A stretch of DNA of 64,000 nucleotides. Source: Parasponia andersonii. Its lineage: Eukaryota > Streptophyta > Magnoliopsida > Rosales > Cannabaceae. Position 1 is the first letter of the stretch. The number at the start of each line of letters is the position of its first letter. The notes under the pieces are model-generated. The model did not search any database. It was not told the origin of the DNA and worked only from the letters and a program-made list of their open reading frames with translations. The DNA lies in assembly GCA_002914805.1 (NCBI GenBank), contig JXTB01000065.1:1040197-1104196 (forward strand). Reading direction: 5' to 3'. The position numbers were made by a program, and so were the translations under genes. Positions 46,301 to 58,065 of this stretch are shown in pieces.

Positions 46301-46753
46301 GGTTTTCCCTTAGCTCGATAGTTGCCACTAGTAATGGAGGACACAGCGCTGGTGACGACGAGCATGGAGTGCAGTCCCTAAGGGCAACTGTCAATGGGCT
46401 TGAGCTTTGTTTCACTGATTTCACACATAATATTCACCAATGATTTGATGTTTTCACTCGTGTGATTCATGAAGCATTATCAGGGGCCGTTGATGAGGGA
46501 GAACAATGCCGGAATTTGTAGCGTAATCGGGAGGGAAAGTTATCTGGCAACCGACCGTTAGTAATTCACGAGCATGAGCTGAAACCAAAGAGGCGTTCCA
46601 AGACTAGATCCGAGCAAGCTGAGTCAGTGGTTGGGCACCGTTCAACATAGAGCCATAAAGCAACTTCTTCAGATTCTGACGATCATATTGAAGACGCACA
46701 AAGGTATGACCAAGATTATCAACTCTGACCTCACTATTCAAATGATTTTAAGA

Positions 46754-47940
46754 TTAAAATTGATATCCTAATGTTTGACAGAACCATGGGCATTGAAGAA
46801 TTTCTTGATTGGCTTTGGACTGTCGAAAGTTTCTTTGATTTTATGGAAATTCCAGAGTCGAAGTTAAATTAGTTGTCTACAAGTCTAAAGGTGGTGCCAC
46901 TACTTGGTGGGATCAATTGTCTAGTACTAGAAGACATTCTGGAAAGCCAACTATTAAAATATGGCACCAAATGCGAAAATTAATGCAAGAGCGGTTTCTA
47001 CCGTCTGATTTTGAGCATATATTATTCAAGTGGTACCAAGCATGTGTCCAACAGAATCGTTCTGTCAAAAGTATTACAGATGAATCTTATCGATTGAATT
47101 CTCACCTTAACTTTGCTGAATCCCCATCTCACTAGATTTCACACTATGTTTGTGGCCTAAAAGAAAGTATACAAGAATGCATTGAAATGAAGGATCTCCG
47201 CACCCTTTGTGATGCCATTAATCAAGCTTACAAAGCTGAAGAACGTATTAACAAGAATACTTTCCGAGCCCAATACTCCAGAAAAAGTCCCAATTAGACT
47301 TCCCAAACTACGCTCCAACTCCCAACCATATCCCTAAATACTACACCTAAGAAAACCAATGAACAACCCAGTTCAATCCCAACTGTCCACCAGCCAAAAC
47401 CCTTATGCCAAGCCTGCCCCATTTAATTGTTTTAAGTGCAAACAGCCTGGCCATAGATCAAATGATTGTCCATTGCGTAAATTTCTTAATGTGACAGATG
47501 AAGTCCAGAAGGAAATGATGGGAGATCAATTTCCATATGAAGAAGACCAGGAGGATGTAGAACTTATGGGATGTGATAAAGAGGAATCTATAGTATGCAT
47601 TGTTCAGAAATTACTGCTAATTCCTAGGCAACTACCTTCAACTCAACGACAAACGATTTTCCAGACTCGATGTACAATCAATGGTAAAGTCTTTGAAGTA
47701 ATTATTGATAGTAGAAGTAGTGAGAATGCTGTATCTTAAGCTTTGGTCCGAGCCCTAGCACTAAAAACTGAAAAACACCCTAGCCCTTACAAAGTTGGGT
47801 GGATAGAAAAAAGAGCTGAAGCAACTATGAACAAATGCTGTAGGATCGCATTCTCTATTGGCAAGTTCTATAGAGACGAGGTTCTTTGTGATGTTTTGGA
47901 TATGGACGAATGTCACTTGCTTCTTGGGCGACTATGGTAG
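46754..47940 (+). pseudogene. Outer element gag, zinc knuckle and protease
   Basis: The gag core is seen as MGIEEFLDWLWTVESFFDFM, then after a frameshift near 46860 as WWDQLSSTRRHSGKPTIKIW and the following RFLPSDFE. A CCHC zinc knuckle CFKCKQPGHRSNDC lies at about 47431-47472. The protease follows with FEVIIDSRSSENAVS, where the usual DSG catalytic triplet is DSR. TAA at 47737 and TAG at 47938 interrupt a frame that otherwise stays open into RT. The downstream GWIEKRAEA...DMDECHLLLGR segment is the usual linker. Not functional. Confidence 0.85.
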
Positions 47941-48021
47941 TATGATGTGAACTCCATCCACTGCAGCCGGAAAAATGTGTATGAATTCCAATGACAGTCG
48001 AAAAGAGTTAAGCTACTCCCC

Positions 48022-48849
48022 ATGTCTCAGTCCCTTGCTTTTGAAACTCCATCCAATTCAGGACAAGTCTTTACCATCAATGGCCCTGAGTTCCACCATC
48101 ATTCCAAGGAGTCTTGTGTGATCATTGCCTTGCTTCTACAAGAAAATATTGATATTGATCAGAACCTTCCCACAGTTATCTCTGATTTACTGGTCGAATA
48201 CCAAGATGTAGCTCTAACCAAACTTCCTAATTGCCTTCCCCCAATACGTGATGTCCAACACCGAATTGACTTTACTCCGAGTGCTAGTCTCCTCAACTTA
48301 GCTCATTACCATATGGGTTCCAAAGAAAACCAGATCCTACAAGAACAAGCTGAAGAATTACTCAACAAGGGATTGATCTGGCTTAGCTCAAGCTCATGTG
48401 TCGTGCCGGCTTTACTTACACTAAAGAAAGATGGTTCTTGGCATATGTGCATAGATAGTGGAGCTATCAATAATATCACCATTAAGTATCAGTTCCCTAT
48501 CCCTCGCTTGGAGGATATGCTAAATCACTTCCATAGCTCCCGAGTCTTTTCTAAGCTGGACCTCAAGTGTGGGTACCACCAAATTCGCACACGACCTGGG
48601 GACGAATGGAAGACAACATTCAAAACGTGTAAAGGCCTCTACGAATGGCTTGTGATGCCTTTTGGCTTGAGCAATGCCTTGAGTACTTTTATTCGGTTGA
48701 TGAATCAGGTTCTTAAACCTTTTCTTGGCAAGTTCACTGTGGTTTATTTCGATGATATCCTTATCTTCAGCAAAAAAGAAGCCGATCATTTGGAACACCT
48801 TTGGCTCATTTTTGGTCCCCTCAAAGATAACAAGTTGTACCTCAATTAG
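48022..48849 (+). pseudogene. Outer element reverse transcriptase
   Basis: A 275-codon open frame holding the RT palm and fingers: [20 protein letters not shown], then [22 protein letters not shown] and the catalytic [10 protein letters not shown]. In active copies the second segment reads CVDYRAIN; here it is CIDSGAIN, a change in a conserved core. The frame is in register with the protease segment upstream and ends at a TAG before KKCEFLVSK. Confidence 0.9.
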
Positions 48850-48867
48850 AAAAAATGTGAGTTTCTC

Positions 48868-49380
48868 GTGAGCAAACTTATCTTCCACTGCTTTATAATA
48901 AATTTCGCTCTCATTAAAGATAAGCTATCTACTGCCCTTGTACTTGCTCTACCTAACTTTGATAAGGTCTCTGAGGTTGAATGTGTCCAGGGCTACCTCT
49001 TCCACGGGAACCAACTCTGTATTCCACGAACTTCATTGCGAGACCATATCATTCGTGAACTCCATTGCAATGGCCTAGCTGCACATTTTGGGCGCGACAA
49101 AACTATTGTCGTCACCGAAGAGTGATAATTTTGGCCACATCTCTATCGTGAAGCTACCAAGTTTGTTGCCCGTTGTTACACCTGTCAAACTACTAAGGGA
49201 AGCTCGGAAAATAGTGGCCTCTACACCTCTCTCCCCATTCCAGCGACTATTTGTGAAGATCTATCCACGAACTTCATCCTTGGGTTATCGAGGACCCCTT
49301 GTCATATTGATTCCGTCGTTGTCGACCGCTTCTCCAAAATGGCCAACTTCATCTCTTGCCGAAGTACCGCTGATGCCAGT
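48868..49380 (+). pseudogene. Outer element connection/RNase H remnant and integrase N-terminal part
   Basis: After SKLIFHCF the frame jumps to [20 protein letters not shown] and SEVEC, then straight to [20 protein letters not shown]. Most of the RT connection and nearly all RNase H are missing, yet the frame is kept. The integrase zinc domain follows: [14 protein letters not shown], two adjacent stops (TGA TAA at about 49123-49128), then CYTCQTTKG and VVDRFSKMANFIS. It ends at TADAS, where the inner element is inserted at 49380/49381. Confidence 0.85.
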
Positions 49381-49942
49381 TGTTAACGGAGGTTTTGTCA
49401 ACAATTAATTTAGAAAAAATTATGAGATGTGATTTGTGTGAAAAGGGTTATTAATCAAAGTAAATAAAGAAGTAAAGATTTTATAGTGATTCAGCCCCGA
49501 ATAAAATGAGCGTACGTCCACTGTTTTTCACTATTTTTTAGAAAATTACAAGAACTCAAAATTACAATGTGTTGACCGGAAAGAAGAAGAAAACACTCTT
49601 AAGAATTCCTTAGCCTCTCTAGATTCGGAAAAATCCTTCTATCCCCCCTCACCGAAACATTGAGCTCCCTTTATATAGATGAGGGTAACTCAATGTTCCT
49701 AATTATAAGAATGGGTAACTATACAATCGAGTAATACAATTTGAGTAACAATATAATTAGTTAATCACTTAAATTGGGTAACTGGTTGAACTTAAAAGAG
49801 AAACTTTTGTTTCCCCTTCCTTATAGGTTACCCGTTTGACGAAGCAAAAACTAGTCTCATTTTCTTTCGGGTCGCACATAACCTATTCGGAGGAGGTCGC
49901 ACGTAACTTATACGGTGGAGGTCGCATGCAACTTATGTGGTA
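49381..49942 (-). repeat. 3' LTR of the Tat element, truncated on its internal side
   Basis: Aligns with 57575 onward for about 540 bp, with on the order of 20-30 differences by eye. It then carries only three units of the 25-bp GTCGCA... repeat (49871, 49896, 49921), and diverges in the third. The remaining terminal part seen in the other LTR (about 58140-58319) is missing, so the junction to the internal region and any polypurine tract are deleted. Confidence 0.8.
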
Positions 49943-49977
49943 GCGGCCTGCGAGCACCACCCTCCACTCTCGGGTCC

Positions 49978-50873
49978 ATGGCAAAATCCAAGACACCCGA
50001 GAGCACTCCGTCATCGAAAGGGAAAGAGAAGGTCAACAACTCCAAAAAACAAAAAGTTGCCTTCGAGGACATCCTGGCAAACTCGCCTCATCCCCAGCCT
50101 TAGACAACGAGCCATTCTGAACCACCTAAAAAGGCTGCTACCTCTTCGGAACCGATCCTAACAGATAAGAATGAGGAGCTCTACGCGCTTTTCAATCAAT
50201 TACCAGAGAAGGCTGGTATGAGCGCAACCTTCATTGATCGCTTCACTTTCGAGGAGGGTTGGGAGCGGATGAAGCGACGATCTTCCAAGTTCGCCTTTGG
50301 CTCTGCGATGAGGATGCTGGCCAATGTAAGTACCTTTTTATTCTCTCCTCAAATGTATTATTTCTTGGTATTAATGATTATATTTTTCAGACCACAGCTG
50401 CTGCTGTCCTGATGTATGACCCGGTCCTCGAATGCTTGGAGAAGGCCAAAAAAGTTAAAGAGATAACCTAAGCATTCGAGAACTCGGAGAAAGCTCAGGA
50501 AGAGGAGAAAAAAACCTTTGACTTGGAGAGGCAGCAGCTGCTTAAATGCCTGGCCAAGAAGAAGCTCGAGAAGGAGAACCTCGAGGAGAAAGTCAAAGAG
50601 CTCGAGAAAATCATCTCTGAGTATCCGGATCGCATGAGGGAGGCGACAACTGAGGTGGTTCACAAAGCTATCGAAGAGTTCAAGGCGACTGAAGTCAAAG
50701 AGCTCGAAGATAAAGCTAGTGACATCGCCTCGTCGACCATCATTTTTAACATCTTCTACGAGTATCCGGACTTTGACTTCTCCATCCTTGACGAGGACGT
50801 GGTCGAGCTTGTCCAGAGTTGGAGGGAGGATACTGCCAAAACTGGAGATGGCAGTGCGAGCACTTCCACATAA
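49978..50873 (+). pseudogene. Antisense additional ORF (aORF) of the Tat element, with a probable intron
   Basis: Lies between pol and the 3' LTR on the strand opposite to gag-pol. Exon 1 (49978-50325) encodes MAKSKTPESTPSSKGKEKVN, then ELYALFNQLPEKAGMSATFI and FTFEEGWERMKRRSSKFAFG. A 65-bp intron (50326-50390) has GTAAGT and TATTTTTCAG edges and keeps phase 0. Exon 2 reads TTAAAVLMYDPVLECLEKAK, a long Glu/Lys coiled coil (LEKENLEEKVKELEKIISEY) and an acidic tail ending STST. In-frame stops at 50101 and 50469 break it. Such antisense ORFs are described for Tat elements such as Grande and Retand; their function is unknown. The natural N-terminus is probably lost with the LTR-side deletion, so the Met at 49978 may be internal. 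Confidence 0.75.
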
Positions 50874-51583
50874 TAAAACTTGTATTTTCTTATTATTTTT
50901 AGAACAATACGGGCTTGGTCCCCCTTCCTCTCTGCTTATCTACGGGTGCCAAAATTCTTTTAATGAATATTATTTTTTCCCTGTCAGATTCCTGCAAAAT
51001 AATGAAAACATAACACTAATTTTAACTAAGTAATCAATCACTAAGTGACTGATCAGTACGCTTTTTGCGATTTGAATCCAACTAACTTAAAACGAGTTTT
51101 AAGTGTTAGGATAGGTTAGGTCGCTTAAGAAAACAACAAATACGAGTGATGCAAACTCAACTATTTTTCAAAAGTTCCATGGCAAAATAGGATATAACAA
51201 TATATCACATCGAACAATGAACGTTTAGCTTAGTTACTCTTTTGTTCGAGGAGGGAAATTGCATGATACGATATGCTGAGGCATGAAGCCAGGAGAAAAT
51301 CCTAGGATTTTAAGGAATTTCAGATACTTCGACTATCTAAAGCTCCATCTCCTCTAAATGGACGTTTTGCATAATCCATTAGGAAATAAGTAGGAGATAA
51401 AATTCTGATCCTACTGTCCCCTGAGTTTTATGGTGTCCGAAAACTGCCATAAAACTATAAATAGACGAATCAAACGAAGTTGAAGTAATAGCCGAAGAAA
51501 TATTATTGACGAACGACGTCGAATGACGAAATAACGAAGATACAGTAAGCCGTTGAAAATACATGGAAGATAAACATGAAGAT

Positions 51584-52675
51584 TCATTGATAATAACGAC
51601 GAAGTTGTTTTGCATTCCAAGCATGTTCAATCTTTTGTCCACCGATGCGAGCTAGGTTGTATATCCTAGGTCGAATAACGTCATTAATAATATAAGGTCC
51701 TTCCCAGGAAGGTCCAAATACACCAGCACCATGCTCTTTATTATTAGGTAGAACTCTTCGAAGGACAAGATCACCAACTTCAAAATGTCTACTTTTGATT
51801 TTGGAGTTATAATATCGAGCAGTGCATTGTTGATATGATGCAATTCGAAGTTGAGATTGTTCACGCCTTTCTTTTAAAAAATCGAGTTGAATTCTCAGTA
51901 TTACATCATTCTGATTTTGCTCATAAACAGATCGCCATAGAGAGCCCGCACCAATTTCAACTGTGATCATTGCTTCATATCCATAAGCTAAAGAGAATGG
52001 ACTCTCTCCAGTAGTGGTTCGTTGAGTGGTGCGATAAGCCCATCAAACTTCTGGAAGTACTTCTAGCCAAGCTCCTTTATGCTCCTCCAGCTTTGTCTTT
52101 ATATTCTGTTTAAGTATTTTGTTTATCGATTCGACCTGTCCATTGGCTTGCGGATGAACAACAGCAGAGAAACTCTTCTTGATGCCCAAGTTGTTGCAGA
52201 AGTCACAGAACTCATCACAGTCGAATTGTTTCCTATTATCAAAAATTATAGTATGCGGTATACCATAATGGCAGATTATAGATTTGTAAACAAAATCTAT
52301 CATCTTCTTTGCAGAAATGGTGCTCAAGGCCTCAGCTTCCGTCCATTTTGTAAAATAATCGACTGCGACCACCGCATACTTCAAACCACCTCATGCTAAT
52401 GGAAGCATCCCGATAATATCAATTCCCTAAACAACAAATGGCCATGGACTAGTCATTGTAGTTAAAGGAACATGTGGTTTTCTAGGAATAGTCGCAAATC
52501 GTTGACATTTATCACACCTCCTAGCAATTTCCAATATATCCTTCTTCATAGTCGGCCAAAAATACCCTTGTCGAAGAATCTTGTTTGCAAGTGCTTGCTC
52601 CCCAGAATTATTTCCACATATTCCTTCATGAATTTCCCTCATAATATAGCGTGCTTTTTCATCATTGACACATAA
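51584..52675 (-). pseudogene. Tat element integrase
   Basis: Minus-strand frames give the zinc domain (IHEGICGNNSGEQALANKIL, then CDKCQRFATIP), the catalytic core (VAVDYFTKWTEAEALSTISA; then GIPHTIIFDNRKQFDCDEF; then HPQANGQVESINKILKQNIK) and the C-terminal domain (HFEVGDLVLRRV, GPSWEGPYII) ending RRYYQ. The D, D and E expected of the DDE core are all visible. Stops after PWPFVV and after LPEV break it, so it is not translatable as one protein. Confidence 0.88.
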
Positions 52676-52702
52676 TATAGCATGCTTTTTCATCATTGAC
52701 AC
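52641..52702. repeat. 31-bp tandem duplication inside pol
   Basis: ATAATATAGCGTGCTTTTTC plus ATCATTGACAC (52641-52671) is repeated at 52672-52702 with one G-to-A change. Because 31 is not a multiple of three it shifts the frame between the second RNase H and integrase; the encoded CVNDEKA-YIM motif appears twice. Confidence 0.85.
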
Positions 52703-53471
52703 ATAATAATAATGGCGAGCTAAAACTCATTCGATAAAGCTTTTTATCATGGATGATATAGCGGACTGCCTTCATGCGGAGTCGCTTTACATCGTCTTTG
52801 CTCTCAGGAAGATCACCATTTTGTATATATTGCATTATAGGATCCATCCACGATGGTTTTTCATCAACTGGCATAGTTACTTGGGGTTCGACCTCGATGC
52901 TTGGCGATACAAGAAATTCAACAGAAACTACATTCAACAACTCTGCATCTTTCGTTGAAGCGAGCTTAGCAAGTGCATCCGCTCGGGTATTTTCAATGCG
53001 AGGAAGAAGCTGAATATTATAAGCAGTGAATGTTAAGAACAATTGTTGCACCTTCTGCAAATAGGCCATCATTCTCTCTCCTCTCACTTGGTAATCGCCC
53101 TTAACCTGACAAACGACCAGTTGGGAGTCGCTGTACACTTCAATCATCTCGACATTCATTTCCTGTGCAAGCTTTAGCCCAGCTATCAATGCTTCATACT
53201 CAGCCTCATTATTCGACGCTGGAAATTTGAAGCGAAGTGCATAATGGATGTTGTGCCCTTCAGGACTGATTAAAACTAGGCCCACACCTGCTCCATTTTC
53301 ATTCGATGACCCATCAACATAAAGTTTCCACAACCTTGATGTATCTGAAGCGGGTTTTTCGAGTACTCCTATAGGAAGATCGACATCATATATAAATTCT
53401 GCAATAAAATCTGCGAGAGCCTGACCCTTTATGGCAGTGCGAGGTTGAAAATTGATGTCAAATTGACTCAA
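52662..53471 (-). pseudogene. Tat element second RNase H (archaeal-type) and linker
   Basis: A 269-codon frame, the longest intact piece of the inner element. The linker FQPRTAIKGQALADFIAEF is followed by LWKLYVDGSSNENGAGVGLV, then NNEAEYEALIAGLKLAQEM, VYSDSQLVVCQVKGDYQVRG and ENTRADALAKLAS. The four acidic catalytic residues (D in YVDGS, E in EAEYEAL, D in YSDSQ, D in RADALA) are present. This extra RNase H, following the ordinary RT-linked one, is characteristic of the Tat clade. Confidence 0.9.
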
Positions 53472-55092
53472 TTCAACAGCTCACTTAAGCAGCCGTCCTG
53501 ATGCCTCAGGTTTCTGTAGAACCTGTTTCAACAGAAAATTCGTGAAAACCTTGATGGAGTGAGCATGAAAGTAAGGCCGAAGCTTTTTTAATGTGATGAC
53601 GAGCACTAGTGCCAATTTTTTCATCTCTGGATACCTAGTTTCGGCATCAAGTAATCTTTTACTTACATAATAGACAGGTCACTGTATATTTTCCTTCTCG
53701 CGAATTAATGCAGCACTCGTCGCATATTTGGAAACAGCGAGATATAAGCATAATTCTTCTCCTGGGTTTGGCTTCGACAAGAGTGGAGGAGAACCCAAGT
53801 GCTTCTTCAACTCTTGGAACGCCTGCTCGTATTCTTTCGTCCATTTGAACCTCTTTGATTCTTTCAATACTTCAAAGAAAGGTTGGCATTTATCGGTTGA
53901 TCTGGATACAAACCGACTCAGTGCAGCTACTCTTCCTGCTAGGCTCTACACATCCTTGGGTTTACGAGGAGATTGCATATCAATCAACGCTTGTATCTTC
54001 TGAGGGTTTGCTTCAATACCTCGCTGATTGACCATAAAGCCCAAATTTTCTAGATCCTACCCCGAACAAACACTTCTGGGGATTTAGCTTCATTTGATAT
54101 TTCCGGAGAATTTTGAACATCTCATCAAGATGCTTGATGTGATCTTCGGCTTTCTCCGACTTCACCAACATGTCATCGACGTATACCTCCATTGTCTTGC
54201 CAATTTATTTTGCAAACATCATATTGACAAGACACTGGTAGGTCGCTCCTGCGTTGACAAGTCCGAAGGGCATCTTTTTATAGTAGTATAATCCTCGATC
54301 TGTGATGAACGAGGTATGCTCCTCATCTAACTCGTACATAGGAATTTGATTATATCGAGAGTACGTGTCCATGAAACTTAAGAGTTCATGCCCCGATGTC
54401 GCATCTACTAATTGGTTGATTCTCAGAAGAGGGAAGCTATCCTTCGGGCATGCTTTGTTGAGATCGGTGAAATCGATACACGTTCTCTACTTCCCATTGA
54501 GTTTCTTCACCAAAACCGGGTTCGCAAGCCAGTCAGGGTAAAAAGATTCTCTTATGAATCCAATTTTGAGCAGCTTCTCCACCTCTTCTTTTAGCACGAC
54601 GTAGTATTCTGGATTCATATCTCTTCTTTTCTGCTGTATAGGTTTCTTTATCGGATCTATGTTAAGACAGTGGCATATGATCCTCGAATCGATCCCTACC
54701 ATATCCGAATGTCGCCATGCGAAGACATCCAAGTTAGATTTTAGAAAAGCGACCAACGATGCTCGCACAGACTCTTGAATCTTCGTTCCAATCTTTAAAG
54801 TCTTGGAAGACATGTCGAATAATAAGTCCTCCAGATCTTCAATAGGTCCAGTTCTGACCTCTTCGTCTATTTCTCGAGGATCGAAGTCTTCGCTGGTCGT
54901 GTCGATTGACGCTTTAACTGACAGTTCGACTGGCGCTTTGTCTGACGACTCAACTGAAGCTTCGACTGATGCTTTGTCTGACAACTCAACTGAAGCTTCA
55001 ACTGACGCTTTGCTCGATGCTTCAACTGACGCTTCCTCTGGCAGCTGGACCATCATTGTGCGAGACATCACATCTTTTGCTGCGAGTTTCAA
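53470..55092 (-). pseudogene. Tat element reverse transcriptase with RT-linked RNase H
   Basis: From 55092 down: repetitive Ser/Val/Glu-rich leader (ASVEASVELSDKASVEASVE), then VFAWRHSDMVGIDSRIICHC, YVVLKEEVEKLLKIGFIRES, a stop replacing a Trp or Arg after LNGK, then CIDFTDLNKACPKDSFPL, FMDTYSRYNQIPM, and the catalytic EVYVDDMLVKS. The RNase H part follows from about 53867 (WTKEYEQAFQELKKHLGSPP, LYLAVSKYATSAALIREKE). Multiple stops and at least one frameshift are present. The repeated SVEAS/SDKAS leader is an internal tandem repeat of about 36-39 bp units at 54900-55040. Confidence 0.85.
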
Positions 55093-55266
55093 CGAGTTGT
55101 TATAACAAGTTCGCGCATCATATTAGTTTCCTCGCACCTCGCCTACCCCGTGTTGGGTCAGGAATTTTATAGTGAGATGGTAGATTGAAGTGACGGCTCG
55201 AAGTTTCCTCAGTGTCGGTCTTCCCAGCACAGCATTGAATGCGGAGGGGCAATCTACCACCAAAAA

Positions 55267-55611
55267 TTAGGTCATTATCGTTGAAACCCTAGGATAGGTT
55301 CCAACGTTGACCATTAATTCAATCATGCCCATAGGCATCAGGCTGTCACCAGTGAAACCATAGAGTGGAGTGACGGTAGGCTTCAAGTCGCTCTCATTCA
55401 ACCCCATCTTCTTAAAGGCATCGTAGTATAGGATGTCCACAACACTCCCGTTATCAACTAATACTCGCCACAACTGTGTGCTTCCACAATTAATTTTTAT
55501 GACCAATGCATTATTATGCGGATAATGGACTTCCCTTGCATCCTGTTTTGTGAAGGTAATGTCCATGTCCGGTACTCGTTGAAGCTTACGTGGTCGCTGC
55601 TCAAGATGCAT
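55267..55611 (-). pseudogene. Tat element protease
   Basis: A 114-codon frame with FTKQDAREVHYPHNNALVIK, then the aspartic protease site VLVDNGSVVDILYYDAF and KMGLNESDLKPTVTPLYGFT. DNGS is the Tat-type form of the D-S/T-G motif, so the catalytic Asp is retained. Confidence 0.85.
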
Positions 55612-55737
55612 GACGTTAATTAATGGCTGTTGTCGGGCTTCTCGTGCGTACTTGTCTTGAGCCCTTTTCGAATCTCCGCCAACATGCGGTCCTCCAAAGA
55701 TAGTTCGGACTTCGCGTTGAATTTCTGGAGGTCGCTG

Positions 55738-57536
55738 TTAGTTTTCTTCTTGTCTTTCATCGTTCTGCCTGGTGTACTGCCACAGTCGCCCCTCTTTAAT
55801 CAGTCTTTCAATTTCATCCTTCAAGGCATAGTAATTATTGGTATCATGCCCAATATCATTGTGATACCGGTAGAACTTGTTAGGGTCACGCTTTGCCCTG
55901 TTCCATTTCATTGGTTCCGGTTGATGGTATTGCTCTTTCTGGTTTGTGACCACATAGATATAATCTATGGGCGCGTTTAACTCGGTGTGATTGTTGAACC
56001 GCATGGGAGCTCTTGAAATCTCCTACTTTTTAGGTCTAGGATGATTCTCCGTCAACTATTCATTACTCCTTTTATTTTTCTTATTACCGTTATTATTGGT
56101 AATGATCGCATCTTTAGTTGTATCTTTCCTTCTTTCTTTGTCTTTTGAAGATTCTCGCGTGAAGATTCTACCCTCAGATGCCGACCAACCCTTCGGTAGA
56201 AGTCTTCTAGAGTTCTATATTCTTGCTCAAGTAATTCCTCTCAGAGTTTAGTTTCTGGTCGCACCCCAGCCATCATGAGAGTTAGAATTCCCCCTTCAGA
56301 TAGGTTGTTGACCTTTGCTAACTCTGAGGTAAATCGATTGAGATAAGATCGTAGAGTTTCCTCTGGACCTTGTCGAGTTGCAGACAAGCTAACAAGTGGA
56401 ACAGCGAAATTCTTTGCAGCTTGGAACTGTCTCAAGAGCGCTGTCTGAAGTTATTGTCAGGACGAGATTGAGCCGGATTTGAGTCCTCAGAACTACTTCT
56501 TTGCTGCTCCTGAGAGAATTACAGCAAAACATCTGCTACGCGCATGATCATTGACACGATGGAGTTCCATCATGTTGCTGAAGTGATCCATATGGTCCTG
56601 TGGATCAGTTTTCCCATCAAAAGTGTTTATGGTGGGAAGTTTGAATCTAGTAGGTAGGGCAGTAGCTCGAACTTCCTCACTGAATAGTGATTGACGATAT
56701 CCATCAATAAGTTCATCATCCCAACCAGCAAGTGCGTCTAATGCGATCCTTAAATTATGAACATCGACGTTCGGAGGGAGAGTATTATCTCTTGCTGGCG
56801 GCAAGGGCGGCCTTTGATCATTATCTTGATGTATGGCGGGTTGATCAGGTAGAGTCTTCTGCGATCTGTGAGAGGAATCCAGCGAAATAGTACGACGAGA
56901 TCGGCTTTGGTCATTATGATTCGATACGGATCGTTTATGGCTACGTCGCCATTCCAAGTATTGTCTTAGGTCTGCAAGATCTTATCTCAACTCTCTGCTG
57001 ATTCTTTCGAAGACACTTCTCGATGGTCGTATTCGTTCGCTACTCAAGCGATCTTGATTATCAGTGGATTTGCGAGAAGGTTGTCCACGATCACGGTTAG
57101 TACTTGAACTCTCTGTACCAGATTCTGGAGGCAAGTTTGCGACTTTTCCTTTTCTTTTGGAGATGCGATCTTCATGGCGCCCTTGCTGGGTTCTTGGCTG
57201 GTCGTGTCTCCTTATCTCTAGGATCTACATTCCTTTCTCAGGTAGTTGAGTAGGACGTTCTTTGGGACGTTTGTGCTGTGGTGGGGTCACCATCTACCCT
57301 TCAGCAAGTCGTCGTAGGGTATCATTGATCTGGTTAGTGATTTGCTGAAGGTTCACTAATATCTCTTCCATGCAATCCTGTCTCTGAGTAAGGTTTTCTG
57401 ATGCAGTCATGATAGGCTGATCCTGAGCAGGGTCTGCCTGTGCAGCAGCAATGCTCTGGGGTTGGTTTTGGCTAGTTCCGGTGACTCTAGTAGTGTTTCT
57501 GGTATTTGCCATTATTAAAAAAGTGAAATTTGACAA
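55738..57536 (-). pseudogene. Tat element gag
   Basis: Starts MANTRNTTRVTGTSQNQPQS at 57536, stops after RRLAEG, and resumes in fragments: RSRRTISLDSSHRSQKTLPD, then the gag core FDGKTDPQDHMDHFSNMMEL, RQFQAAKNFAVPLVSL, GPEETLRSYLNRFTSELAKV, and near the end NKFYRYHNDIGHDTNNYYAL, a zinc-knuckle-like C-H motif region preceding protease. At least six stops or frameshifts are seen. Confidence 0.85.
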
Positions 57537-57863
57537 ACTGTTTTGGCCAGAATAGCCCTTCTTCTAGCATCAATTGTTGATGGAGGTTTTGTCAACAATT
57601 AATTTAGAAAAAATTACGAGATGTGGCTTGTGTGAAAAGGGTTATTAATCAAAGCAAATAAAGAGGCAAAGATTTTATAGTGGTTCAGCCCCGAATAAGA
57701 TGAGCTTACGTCCACTGTTTTTCACTATTTTCTGGAGAATTACAAGAACTCAAAATTACAATGTGTTGACTGGAAAGAAGAAAAAAACATTCTTAAGAAT
57801 TCCTTAGCCTCTCTAGATTCGGAAAAATCCCTTCTATCCCCCCTCACCGAAACATTGAGCTCC

Positions 57864-57874
57864 CTTTATATAGA
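57864..57874 (-). promoter_or_regulatory. LTR TATA box of the Tat element
   Basis: ATCTATATAAA on the minus strand, about 290 bp before the LTR's internal edge and conserved in the partner LTR (about 49670-49680). Fits a U3 core promoter. Confidence 0.5.
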
Positions 57875-58065
57875 TGAGGGTAACTCAATATTCCTAATTG
57901 TGAGAATGGGTAACTATACAATCGGGTAATACAATTTGAGTAACATTATAATTAGTTAATCACTTAAATTGGGTAACTGGTTAAACTTGAAAGAGAAACT
58001 TTTGTTTCCCCTTCCTTATAGGTTACCCATTTGACGAAGCAGAGACAAGTCTCCTTTTCTTTCGG

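Noticed and set aside
52079..54291. Plus-strand frames across the Tat pol region
   Set aside because: The minus strand carries clear RT, RNase H and integrase motifs; these are their complements.
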